From Buttiauxella sp049686335 (GTDB taxonomy: Bacteria; Pseudomonadota; Gammaproteobacteria; Enterobacterales; Enterobacteriaceae): DNA of 64,000 nt. The stretch's first letter is position 1. Every line of letters begins with the position of its first letter. Below, piece by piece: positions 24,489 to 33,437 of the stretch. The notes below the pieces were generated by a model. That model saw only the letters and a program-made list of their open reading frames with translations, searched no databases and was not told the origin of the DNA. The stretch covers positions 82,111 to 146,110 of the forward strand of contig NZ_JBAVHX010000023.1 in the NCBI RefSeq assembly GCF_049686335.1, in the 5' to 3' direction. The translations under genes were made by a program, and so were the position numbers.

Positions 24489-26744
24489 ATGTATCTGGCT
24501 AGCTGGTATAAAAAAAATAAAGACAAATGGTGGGCGCTTCCTTTGGTGCTGCCGGGTATTCTCCTCCCCATCGCCATGTGGTGTAACGCTCAAACCGTGA
24601 TGGATGGTGGGCGCGTGTTCCTCGTCTACATGCCGCTTGGTTTGATGACCGCATTCCTGTTAGTTTTCGGCTGGTCAGCCCTGTTCGGAATTACTCTTGC
24701 GCTCTTAATCTACTTTTTCCCTTTAAGAGGTGATTTCGCCCCCTTAATGGCGATTATTCATTTCTTAGTTCCCATCACGATAAGTTGGGGCGGCTACCGT
24801 GTTTTCGTCCCAAGACGTAGCTCAATCATGTTTGGTGCCATTACTCTTACGGCACAACGCATGATTTGGTTGGTATTGATCAACTCGTTGATATTTTTAG
24901 CTATCTATCAGTTGGGCATTTTCTTCGGCTGGTACATAGATGCAGGCAGTAGCACTATAGAAAACGTGCTCCACGCGCGGACGCTCATCAATTTTCAGGC
25001 AGTGCTGATTGGTTGCTTAACGGGGATGCCATTCTTCTATACCGTCATCCGCATGTGCCGTAACCCGCGTTTCGCTATCTCATTTGTTTCGCGGATGAAG
25101 GCGCAAATGCAGTCGGGAGTGACGAAAACTGAGATGGTGCTTTGGGCCGCTCTGGTCGTCCTGTTGATTAGCCTGCTGTTAGTCCCCAATAATGGTGTCA
25201 CCACCATTTTCACCACCGATTACACGCTCACGTTAATCCTGCCGCTGATGTTGTGGGGGGCGATGCGCTTTGGTTTCCTGTTTATCACGACCAGCTGGAC
25301 CGTTATCTTAATTATCCTGTGTAGCGGTTTTCATAACTATTTGCCGCCTTACATGGGCTTCCAGCTCCATCTGGCGATCGCTTCTTCCTGTTACGCGGTT
25401 TTCTCGTTGACTATCTATCTGATGGCCGTTGTCACGACTCGTCAGCGTTTTCTGCATCGCAAAGCGCACCGTGTCGCATTTATTGACCCCATCGTGCAAA
25501 TGGCGAATCTGCGGGCGCTGAACCGCGATCTGTTCCGCAATCCCTGGTCGGCGTTAGCTTTTTTGCGTATACCCGAACTGGAGCTTTTGGGACGTAACTA
25601 CGGCGTGCAACTTCGTATTCAATATAAGCAGCAGCTCAATGATTATCTGCAACCCATTTTGAACGATAACGAAGATGTGTATCACCTGTCAGGCCATGAG
25701 CTGGCGGTGCGCCTGAATTATGACTCGTATCATGAGCGCATTGAGTCTCTCGACCAGCACGTGAAACAGTTCCGCTTTATGTGGGATGGCATGGCGCTGC
25801 AGCCGCAAGTGGGTATCAGTTACTGCCACATCCGCCAGCCGGTCACTCACATTTACTACCTGCTTGGCGAGCTCAGCACCATGGCTGACTTATCGCTCTC
25901 AACCTCAAAACCGGAAAGCTTGCAGCAGCAGGGTTCAAACCACGTGCAGAACGCGGTGAGAAATAAAGTGGCGATGATGAACCGCCTGCAAGTTGCGATT
26001 GATTCCGGGAATTTCGTCCTGATGGTGCAGCGTATCGAAGGGATCCGTGGCGATACTTACCATGAAATTTTGCTGCGAATGAAGGGCGATAACGAAGGGG
26101 ATAACCTGTTTATGCCTGACGCCTTTTTGCCGGTGGCACATGAATTTGGCTTGTCTTCTAAAATCGACAAATGGGTATTAGAAGCTACCTTGAAATTCAT
26201 GGATACCCATCGGGAGCAGCTTCCTGGCAGCCGTTTTTCCATCAACCTGACTCCGGCGTCAGTGGGGCGTTTACAGTTTGCAGGCGAAGTAAAACGTCTG
26301 TTGAAAGGCTACAACATAGAACCCTGGCAGCTGATTTTTGAAATTACCGAAAGCAACGCATTAACCAATATTGAGCAAGTTAATGCGACGCTGACCGCAT
26401 TACAAAATATGGGATGTCGGGTAGCGATAGACGATTTTGGTACAGGTTATGCCAGCTATGCACGCCTGAAAGATATCAGCGCCGACATCCTGAAAATCGA
26501 CGGTAGTTTTATTCGCAATATTCTTACCAGCAGTCTGGATTTTCAGATTGTGGATTCTATCTGCCAGTTGGCTCGTATTAAAAAGATGCAGTTGGTGGCG
26601 GAGTATGTGGAAAGTGAACAGGTCAAAGCCGCAGTGCAGAGCCTGGGCATCGATTATTTCCAGGGCTATTTGATAGGGCGCCCGCGACTGTTAGAAACCC
26701 TGCTTGAGCAGGAAGACGAAGCAGTGATAGCACAAACGCCCTGA
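24489..26744 (+). CDS. yfgF: Cyclic-di-GMP phosphodiesterase YfgF (MASE1, degenerate GGDEF, EAL)
   Basis: 751 residues. It hydrolyses cyclic-di-GMP; in E. coli it affects peroxide sensitivity and surface properties under anaerobic growth. The N-terminal MASE1 domain has about eight membrane helices (about 15-310). The GGDEF domain (about 330-470) is degenerate: the active-site loop reads LSGHELAVR, so no cyclase activity is expected. The C-terminal EAL domain (about 495-740) has the signature as EIL in YHEILLRMKG, as in the E. coli protein, and keeps NLTPASV, EITESNAL and IDDFGTGYASYARL. Alone on its strand, ending in a shared terminator with ppx. Confidence 0.95.
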   Translation: MYLASWYKKNKDKWWALPLVLPGILLPIAMWCNAQTVMDGGRVFLVYMPLGLMTAFLLVFGWSALFGITLALLIYFFPLRGDFAPLMAIIHFLVPITISWGGYRVFVPRRSSIMFGAITLTAQRMIWLVLINSLIFLAIYQLGIFFGWYIDAGSSTIENVLHARTLINFQAVLIGCLTGMPFFYTVIRMCRNPRFAISFVSRMKAQMQSGVTKTEMVLWAALVVLLISLLLVPNNGVTTIFTTDYTLTLILPLMLWGAMRFGFLFITTSWTVILIILCSGFHNYLPPYMGFQLHLAIASSCYAVFSLTIYLMAVVTTRQRFLHRKAHRVAFIDPIVQMANLRALNRDLFRNPWSALAFLRIPELELLGRNYGVQLRIQYKQQLNDYLQPILNDNEDVYHLSGHELAVRLNYDSYHERIESLDQHVKQFRFMWDGMALQPQVGISYCHIRQPVTHIYYLLGELSTMADLSLSTSKPESLQQQGSNHVQNAVRNKVAMMNRLQVAIDSGNFVLMVQRIEGIRGDTYHEILLRMKGDNEGDNLFMPDAFLPVAHEFGLSSKIDKWVLEATLKFMDTHREQLPGSRFSINLTPASVGRLQFAGEVKRLLKGYNIEPWQLIFEITESNALTNIEQVNATLTALQNMGCRVAIDDFGTGYASYARLKDISADILKIDGSFIRNILTSSLDFQIVDSICQLARIKKMQLVAEYVESEQVKAAVQSLGIDYFQGYLIGRPRLLETLLEQEDEAVIAQTP

Positions 26745-26755
26745 TGGGCGTTTGT
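26732..26755. terminator. Bidirectional terminator between yfgF and ppx
   Basis: Stem CAAACGCC/GGGCGTTTG overlaps the yfgF stop codon, followed by TTGTTTT on the plus strand. It is placed to end both convergent transcripts. Confidence 0.75.
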
Positions 26756-26765
26756 TGTTTTACTT

Positions 26766-28307
26766 TCAGGCTGCCACGTTCGGGCTGGCTTCCTCTTCAA
26801 TCGAAAGTCGCCATCCTGCAGTATTGTCCCAGTATTGCTGTTCGCGTTCTAAATCCAGCAGCACCAGCGTGTTCTGGCTAAACCAGTCGTACGGGAAGCG
26901 CAGCGTCCAGTGGTTCTCGTCTGTTTCCAGCACCAGTGTTGGCGGCGTGGTGGTTGCCTGACGTTGGTTATTCAGCAATACGGCCAGGCGCAGGATCTGA
27001 ATTAACGGCAGGAACTGTTTTTTCTTAAACAGGGTAAAACGTGGCAGATCGTCAATCTTGATTGCTTTGCGGTGATAACGCACAAGCGATGCAATCAGCG
27101 TCTGCTGTTCCTGGTTAAAGCCCGGCAGGTTGCTGTGCTGCAGAATATAAGCCGAGTGGCGATGTAGCCCACTGTGATTAATATTTAGCCCCACTTCGTG
27201 CAGCATCGCCGACCATTTCAGCAGCGCGGCCATTTGTGGATTAGCCTGCTTCGGGTTTTGAACTTCCCACTGCTGATAAATATGCTCAGTGGTACTCAAG
27301 ACACGTTTGGCCTGATCGCTATCAATATGGTACTGATTCGCGAGGCTTTGCGCGGTGCGGATACGAATATCCTGATGGCGGAAGCGGCCCTCCATTTCAT
27401 AGAGTACCCCCTCACGCAGCGCACCATCGGACAGGCGCAATTCACGAATTGCCAGTGAGTCAAATACCCCGCAAAGAATCGCAAGACCGGGCACAAACAC
27501 CGCTTTACGCTCTTCCGATAAACCAGGCAGGCTCATCGAGTTAAAGCTCTTGTACTTCAGGACTTCATCACGCAGCTTTTCCAGGCGATCCGGGGTAATA
27601 ATCCCGTCTTTTTCGCCCATATTGACCAGCACTTCGTGGGCGGCTTTGATGGTACCAGACGCACCCATCGCCACATTCCAGCCCTGTAAGCGATACTGCC
27701 AGGAGAGGTTTTCCAGCTTTTGCACTGCAGCAAGCCGCGCACGCTTAAAGTTTTCTGGGCTTATATTCCCTTTCGGGAAAAAGTTTTGTGCAAAGCTCAC
27801 ACAGCCCATGCGGCGGCTTTCCACCAGCATTGGTTCGAAATCTTCGCCGATGACTAACTCAGTCGAACCGCCACCGATATCAATCACCAGCTTGCGGCCC
27901 TTTTCAGGCTGCGTATGTTCCACACCCATAAAAATCAGACGCGCTTCTTCGTTACCGGAAATGATTTCAATCGGGTAGGGGATAACCTGCTCGGCGCGTT
28001 TCAGGAACTCTTCTGCGTTTACCGCCTGACGCAAACTGTGCGTCCCGACGATACAAACATTGTCTGCAGAGAATCCCTGAAGGCGCTCCGCAAATAACGC
28101 CAGGCATGACAGCCCACGTTCCATCGCTTCTTCGCTTAACTCGTTTTCGGCATTCAGACCATCAGCCAGATGAACGCGCTGTTTCAGACGGCCGATGATT
28201 TGCATCGCGCCATCAACGACGCGCGCGATGACCATATGGAAGCTGTTCGAGCCAAGGTCGACCGCAGCGAATTCTTGCGGTCGTGGAGTGTGTTTTTTTA
28301 TCGGCAT
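26766..28307 (-). CDS. ppx: Exopolyphosphatase
   Basis: 513 residues. It removes terminal phosphates from long polyphosphate chains and belongs to the ASKHA (GppA/Ppx) superfamily. The N-terminal ATPase-like fold shows AAVDLGSNSFHMVIAR and VIDIGGGSTELVIG with Glu in ISGNEEARL; the C-terminal half has an HD-type helical domain (SAMLHEVGLNINHSGLHRHSAYI). It is downstream of ppk in a two-gene operon; together they set polyphosphate levels. Confidence 0.97.
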   Translation of the reverse strand: MPIKKHTPRPQEFAAVDLGSNSFHMVIARVVDGAMQIIGRLKQRVHLADGLNAENELSEEAMERGLSCLALFAERLQGFSADNVCIVGTHSLRQAVNAEEFLKRAEQVIPYPIEIISGNEEARLIFMGVEHTQPEKGRKLVIDIGGGSTELVIGEDFEPMLVESRRMGCVSFAQNFFPKGNISPENFKRARLAAVQKLENLSWQYRLQGWNVAMGASGTIKAAHEVLVNMGEKDGIITPDRLEKLRDEVLKYKSFNSMSLPGLSEERKAVFVPGLAILCGVFDSLAIRELRLSDGALREGVLYEMEGRFRHQDIRIRTAQSLANQYHIDSDQAKRVLSTTEHIYQQWEVQNPKQANPQMAALLKWSAMLHEVGLNINHSGLHRHSAYILQHSNLPGFNQEQQTLIASLVRYHRKAIKIDDLPRFTLFKKKQFLPLIQILRLAVLLNNQRQATTTPPTLVLETDENHWTLRFPYDWFSQNTLVLLDLEREQQYWDNTAGWRLSIEEEASPNVAA

Positions 28308-28354
28308 AATTTTATAGTCGACATATAACCTTCATCTTTCAGGTTGCAGGTGCG

Positions 28355-30415
28355 TTATTCAGGTTGTTCCAGAGACTTAATGTAATCGTATATCGCCAGC
28401 TGTGAGCGTACCTTGCGGCGATTACCGCGCGGAACATAGCGGTTACTCAACTCTTTGTCGATATAGCGTGCTTTTACCGTGTCACTGAACAAGATTTCAA
28501 TGATATCCAACACCCGTTGTTTCAGGCGCGGATCGAGGATGGCGACCGCAACTTCGATACGGTAATCAATGTTACGCGTCATCCAGTCGGCAGACGAAAG
28601 ATACACTTTCTTATCGCCACCGTTTTCAAAGATATAAACCCGGTCGTGTTCCAGGTAACGGTCAACGATACTGATCACCCGAATGTTATCGCTGATCCCC
28701 TCCAGATTCGGGATAAGCGAGCACATACCGCGCACCAGCAAATTCACCTTCACACCCGAGCTTGACGCAGCATACAGCCTGTCTACCAGCCCTTTATCGA
28801 CCAGGTTATTCAGTTTCAGAGTAATGCCAGACGGCTCGCCGTTTTGCGCATTCGCAATCTCTTTATCGACCAGATCGTAAAGCAGGCGACGTGAGTTCTG
28901 CGGCGACACCATCAGATGCTCGAACGTCACCGGGCGATACGGGTTTTCGATAAAGTTGAATACCCGTCGCACTTCATTGGTGATGCGAGCATCGCAAGTC
29001 AGCAAGGAATAGTCGGTATAAAGACGCGCGGTTTTCTCGTTAAAGTTACCGGTACCGATGTGGGCGTAACGCACCACTTCTTCGCCTTCTTTACGAGAAA
29101 TCAGGAATAATTTGGCGTGAATTTTCAGGCCTGGCGCGGAGAAAATAACGTGTACGCCCGCTTCAGTCAGGCGCTTCGCCCAGTGAATGTTGGCTTCTTC
29201 ATCAAATCGCGCCTGCAGTTCAACCACAACAGTGACTTTTTTCCCGTTGTGCGCGGCATGAATCATCGATTCGATAATGCGCGAGTCTTTCGCCACGCGA
29301 TAAATATTGATTTTAATCGCCAATACACTCGGGTCGAACGAGGCCTGACGCAGCAATTCCAGCACGTGTTCAAAAGTGTGGTACGGGTAATAAAGCAGCA
29401 CGTCACGATTACGAATCGCATCAAATCCGTTACGGAATTTATCGAACCAGATATGGCGCAGACGCGGCAGAGGTTTATTGATTAAATTGGCTTTGCCAAC
29501 ATTCGGGAAGCTAATGAAATCTTTAAAATTGTGGTAGCGGCCACCGGGAATAATGGAGTCGTAATTAGTGATAGTCAGCTTATTACGTAGCATTTCGACC
29601 ATCGCATCAGGCATATCGCGCTGGTAAACAAAACGCACCGGCTCTGCGGTAAGACGCTGTTTTAAGCTCGATGACATCAGTTCCAGCAGGCTGGACTCCA
29701 TTTCTGTCACCAGGTCGTATTCTGCGTCGCGCGTCATTTTCATTGAATAGGCGTTCAGCGCATCGTAATCGAAGAAGCCTTTGAAAATGTCGTCCAGGCA
29801 ATAACGCAGAATGTTATCCAGCAGGATCATGGGTTTGCGGCGACGCGGCGCTTCCGGTGGTAAATTCACAAAGCGCGGAACTTTATCTGACGGGATTTCC
29901 AGCAGGGCGTAACGAATATCGGTGCCGCGAATAATCTCAACCGCCAGATAGGTGTAATCATCTTTAAGGAACTGCACCAGATCGGTTTCGTTATTGATGA
30001 GGATCGGTGTGATGTGCTGGCGCAGATAATGTTTGAAATAGTGGCGCAGCCAGTTTTGCTGATTCGGGGAAAGCTGGCGTTCGTTAATCAGGAAGATCTG
30101 ATTACGCGCCATTTCCAGCAGCAAATCGTTATACAACCCATCAAATTCCTGGTCGGCTTTCAGCACGCGCGCCTGAATTTTATTGAGTAGATGGCGCGAA
30201 TTGGGAGCCGTACCTTGTTCTTCACTGATCAGAATTCGCCGCTTAAGTTCAGCGAATCGGACCTTGTAAAATTCATCAAGGTTATTCGAATAGATGCCGA
30301 GAAAACGCATTCTCTCAATCAGCGGATTAATTTTATCCGCTGCTTCCTGGAGCACACGTTCGTTAAAAGACAACCAGCTCAGTTCTTTTTCGATATACAG
30401 CTTATCCTGACCCAT
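28355..30415 (-). CDS. ppk: Polyphosphate kinase
   Basis: 686 residues. It makes polyphosphate from ATP at the membrane. The autophosphorylated histidine lies in YAHIGTGNFNEKTARLYTDYS, with a second PLD-like histidine motif near LEHDRVYIFENG. N-terminal helical, head and two PLD-like domains are all present; the length is the same as in E. coli. It starts at ATG 30415 on the minus strand. The 47-base spacer before ppx looks like one end of an ERIC element. Confidence 0.97.
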   Translation of the reverse strand: MGQDKLYIEKELSWLSFNERVLQEAADKINPLIERMRFLGIYSNNLDEFYKVRFAELKRRILISEEQGTAPNSRHLLNKIQARVLKADQEFDGLYNDLLLEMARNQIFLINERQLSPNQQNWLRHYFKHYLRQHITPILINNETDLVQFLKDDYTYLAVEIIRGTDIRYALLEIPSDKVPRFVNLPPEAPRRRKPMILLDNILRYCLDDIFKGFFDYDALNAYSMKMTRDAEYDLVTEMESSLLELMSSSLKQRLTAEPVRFVYQRDMPDAMVEMLRNKLTITNYDSIIPGGRYHNFKDFISFPNVGKANLINKPLPRLRHIWFDKFRNGFDAIRNRDVLLYYPYHTFEHVLELLRQASFDPSVLAIKINIYRVAKDSRIIESMIHAAHNGKKVTVVVELQARFDEEANIHWAKRLTEAGVHVIFSAPGLKIHAKLFLISRKEGEEVVRYAHIGTGNFNEKTARLYTDYSLLTCDARITNEVRRVFNFIENPYRPVTFEHLMVSPQNSRRLLYDLVDKEIANAQNGEPSGITLKLNNLVDKGLVDRLYAASSSGVKVNLLVRGMCSLIPNLEGISDNIRVISIVDRYLEHDRVYIFENGGDKKVYLSSADWMTRNIDYRIEVAVAILDPRLKQRVLDIIEILFSDTVKARYIDKELSNRYVPRGNRRKVRSQLAIYDYIKSLEQPE

Positions 30416-30605
30416 TAGCCCTCACTTGCGTTTTCGTGGACGTAAAAATGCCGTCACGTCTGACATTATGGCGAGCTTTGACGTGGAATGTCCATCAATG
30501 GCCGTAAACCCATTTCATTCACGCTTCCAGCACTGTGAGACGCATGACAGACGCGCGGACGTTTTTTAATTAAAATGGCGTTTTATAAAGTGGTGGGAGC
30601 AGGGG

Positions 30606-32267
30606 ATGTGGGAAACACGGGCGCTTGAACTGAACAATCAGGAGCTATGGAACTGGTATCAAGCCTGCCGGTTTGTCGATTACGCTTGTGAACATCACTT
30701 CAATACCGTGGTGATAGGGCAAACCGATTTATTGGGCAAACTTGTCACTCCAGCAGGCTACACTCCGGCGCAATATAATGACCGCATCTCTGTGCATCAG
30801 CGCAGTTGCTGTGTTTACTTAAATCGGTTAGCACAATATTGCAAAGCACGTGGCTTGCGGTTCTATCTTCAGGCGAAAGAGTTGGGTTTTCCGGCTGATT
30901 TACTCCTGCAACAACCGCAGTTATTCGATGGTCAAGGCGGCCTGCGCTTTGATGTTGATTTCTGGAGCCAGTATCTGGCAGATAAGCTGGCGCTGGTCTG
31001 TAAGCAGATCCCCGCGATAGACGGTCTGTTGCTGGCGATTTCCAATACTGACAGTCTGGTACCGATAACGGCTCCTGACTGGAAAACGAATCTCGCGCAG
31101 CAAAAAAAATCAGCCAGTACGGCGCTTTACCGCTGCTGTTTTAATGCCGCCAACCAGGTTATGAAACGCCATGACAAACATTTGGTACTGCGTCTTTTCC
31201 CCGCCAGTATCGACGGAGTTGAACCGGTTCTCGACGCTATCGCAGGTTTACCAGCAGAAGTTGCGGTGTCGATAAAACTCACCCCGGAACGCTTCTGGCC
31301 CGAATTCCCCAATAACCCGGCATTGCTGGCGATCACCGACCGTGAAGTCTGGGCAGAAGTTGACGCTGCAGGGGAAGAAGTGTGTTGGGGAAATCTGCCG
31401 TTTATCCGCGTTGATGAAATTCAGGGAAGGTTACTTTGGTGCCAGGCCAGCAACCCGGCTATCAAAGGCGTGCTGTGTAAAGCAAGCTGGGAAGGTATCG
31501 ATAATCACTGTGTGATTGGCACCTTAAGTGAATTTAACCTCTTTAGTTGTGCACGGTTTCTCGATCCAGACGCCCCATCAAAGAGTACCTCGCAGTTGCT
31601 GAAACGTTGGCTAATGGAATGCTGGCAATGGCAGGCGGATGAAGAGCAGCTACAGGTGTTGAAGGCGTTGTTTGAGCAGGCGCATCAGGTTATTTACAGC
31701 GCCATTTATACCCGCCACCATGTTTTCCATCGGCATAGTCTGCTACCTGAAAGCTACGGTCAGGTGGTCTGGAGTTTGTACGGCCAGCTCAACCGCAACC
31801 ACTGGTTGCCCGGTTCTGCAGATGACATCGTCTTTGAAAAGCAGGATAGCGCGGGTGCCTCACGGAAACTTTCGTTGATTGCCGCCGAGAAAGATAACGC
31901 ATGGACAGGTGCGGAAAACGTTCAGCGTCAGGCATTCGCATTTGCGCAAACTGCCGGTTTCCCTCCAGCATTCGCCCGGCGTTGGCAAACAGAATGGCAG
32001 GGAGTGTTTTTGTATTGCCGGGCGTTTATTCATGCGCAAAAAGCCTTTTTCACTTTGCATTATGCCCGTGAAGTTGAGAACAACTGGAGTCTGCGCGAAG
32101 TCTGCCAGGCCAATATTCAGGCACTCTTTGGAACGGCTCATGAGATGGAAGATTTCTGCGGGAAATGTAGTGATCTTCCTCCGGCCATGCATGTGATGTT
32201 TGATGCCGGACGAGCCCGTGCGCTCGCGGGGAGTTTGAGTAAAGAGCTGGCGAAATTATCTGGCTAG
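30606..32267 (+). CDS. Uncharacterised 553-residue protein in a pectin-degradation-type locus
   Basis: I do not recognise the family with certainty. There is no signal peptide or membrane helix, so it is probably cytoplasmic. The N-terminal 300 residues look like a TIM-barrel glycoside-hydrolase fold: alternating strands such as FNTVVIGQ, LRFYLQAKELG, GLLLAISNTDS, HLVLRLFP and AEVAVSIKLTPE, rich in Trp, Asp and Glu. The C-terminal 250 residues are helical with many Trp, His and Cys. The start ATG at 30606 has GGGAG upstream. It converges on the GH105 gene. A glycan-processing role is inferred from context only; overall shape recalls alpha-glucuronidase or hexosaminidase-like barrels, but I cannot name catalytic residues. 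Confidence 0.6.
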   Translation: MWETRALELNNQELWNWYQACRFVDYACEHHFNTVVIGQTDLLGKLVTPAGYTPAQYNDRISVHQRSCCVYLNRLAQYCKARGLRFYLQAKELGFPADLLLQQPQLFDGQGGLRFDVDFWSQYLADKLALVCKQIPAIDGLLLAISNTDSLVPITAPDWKTNLAQQKKSASTALYRCCFNAANQVMKRHDKHLVLRLFPASIDGVEPVLDAIAGLPAEVAVSIKLTPERFWPEFPNNPALLAITDREVWAEVDAAGEEVCWGNLPFIRVDEIQGRLLWCQASNPAIKGVLCKASWEGIDNHCVIGTLSEFNLFSCARFLDPDAPSKSTSQLLKRWLMECWQWQADEEQLQVLKALFEQAHQVIYSAIYTRHHVFHRHSLLPESYGQVVWSLYGQLNRNHWLPGSADDIVFEKQDSAGASRKLSLIAAEKDNAWTGAENVQRQAFAFAQTAGFPPAFARRWQTEWQGVFLYCRAFIHAQKAFFTLHYAREVENNWSLREVCQANIQALFGTAHEMEDFCGKCSDLPPAMHVMFDAGRARALAGSLSKELAKLSG

Positions 32268-32271
32268 GGGG

Positions 32272-32308
32272 TGTTGGTCGGGCAAGCAATAGCGCCATCC
32301 GACCAACA
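32272..32308. terminator. REP-like hairpin between the convergent genes
   Basis: The perfect 10-bp stem TGTTGGTCGG at 32272-32281 and CCGACCAACA at 32299-32308 encloses a 17-base loop containing GGCGCTAT. Shape and sequence resemble enterobacterial REP/PU palindromes. It probably ends both convergent transcripts. Confidence 0.6.
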
Positions 32309-32320
32309 AATCCATCATAA

Positions 32321-33427
32321 CTAAATGTGTAAACGCAGAGATTCAACCAGGCAGAGAATCGCCATCGCTTGCCCATACGGCATTGAAGTCAGCGGGATAT
32401 TTCGATAATGGTCGAGGTCGTTGCCCATCGCTGTACCAAATGAAACCTGTGTCAGTTCACCTTCTGGCGTGATGTGTCTGATAATCCCCTCGGTGGCACG
32501 TTGTGCGACGGGTAGCCAGTGGCTCTCAAGGTAGCCCAGCCGGACGGCCTTAAAGATCCCCGCCGCGAATCCGGCGCTTGCAGAGGCCTCAACATAGCTT
32601 TCAGGGTCGTTAAGCAGCGTTGGCCACAGACCATTCTCCGCCTGACATTGGGCCAGTGCCGCTACCTGATTACGCAAAACATTGCACAACTGGCGATAAA
32701 GCGCGTCCTGCGGCGATAAATCTAATAACTCCAAAAACTCAGGAATGGCGAGCGTAATCCAACTATTGCCACGTGCCCACAGCGCGCCGGCAAAATGATG
32801 CCGCCCCTCGAAGTTCCAGCCGTGATACCACAGTCCGGTTTTAGGTTCAGCAAGGTACTGGATATGCTGCGTAAACTGATATTTCGCCTCTTCAATCCAC
32901 TCTGGTTTATTGAGCAATTTCCCTATTTTGGCCAGTGGCAGTACCGCCATCATCAAGGTGTCGTCCCAGATTTGCTGGTGGTGGTCGTTTTCATAGGTGA
33001 CATGCTGGAAACAGCCTTCATCGGTGCGCGGCAGTTGATGTTGAAGCCAGCGACCCCAGGTTTCCAGGTAAGGGAGCCACTGTGGATTTGGCTGCTCTTC
33101 ATAACACAATGCCAGCGTCAGGAACGGGCAGGCGGTATTGACGTTTTTAACTGGCGTACCTTCAGCAAAACGGTCGCTAAACCACTGGTCAATAATCTTT
33201 TTAGCATGCTCAGAGCCACTCACCTGGTAGTAGCGATATAAACCAAACAGACCGATTCCGTGAGTCCACTCCCAGCCAGCCCAACCTTTGGTATCAACAA
33301 TCCGGCCATCACTGAGGCGTTGTAAAAAACGCCCGTCAGCATCTTTAATGTCAACGAGTCCGCCAATCAGGCTATCAATGAGCGCAGTGGTGTGCTCGCG
33401 GGTTGGGGATAATAGTGTCATTGTCAT
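32321..33427 (-). CDS. rhiN: GH105 unsaturated rhamnogalacturonyl hydrolase (RhiN/YteR-like)
   Basis: 368 residues. Family role: removes the unsaturated galacturonyl residue from rhamnogalacturonan fragments made by lyases, inside the cell. It has the alpha6/alpha6 barrel signature motifs KGWAGWEWTHGIGLFGLYRY, the catalytic-region WDDTLMMA (about 154-161) and HFAGALWARGNSW. No signal peptide. It starts at ATG 33427, 10 bases after the transporter gene, and the pair matches the rhiTN layout of Dickeya. A closely related GH88/GH105 specificity is possible. Confidence 0.82.
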   Translation of the reverse strand: MTMTLLSPTREHTTALIDSLIGGLVDIKDADGRFLQRLSDGRIVDTKGWAGWEWTHGIGLFGLYRYYQVSGSEHAKKIIDQWFSDRFAEGTPVKNVNTACPFLTLALCYEEQPNPQWLPYLETWGRWLQHQLPRTDEGCFQHVTYENDHHQQIWDDTLMMAVLPLAKIGKLLNKPEWIEEAKYQFTQHIQYLAEPKTGLWYHGWNFEGRHHFAGALWARGNSWITLAIPEFLELLDLSPQDALYRQLCNVLRNQVAALAQCQAENGLWPTLLNDPESYVEASASAGFAAGIFKAVRLGYLESHWLPVAQRATEGIIRHITPEGELTQVSFGTAMGNDLDHYRNIPLTSMPYGQAMAILCLVESLRLHI

Positions 33428-33437
33428 GGTCTGTTCC

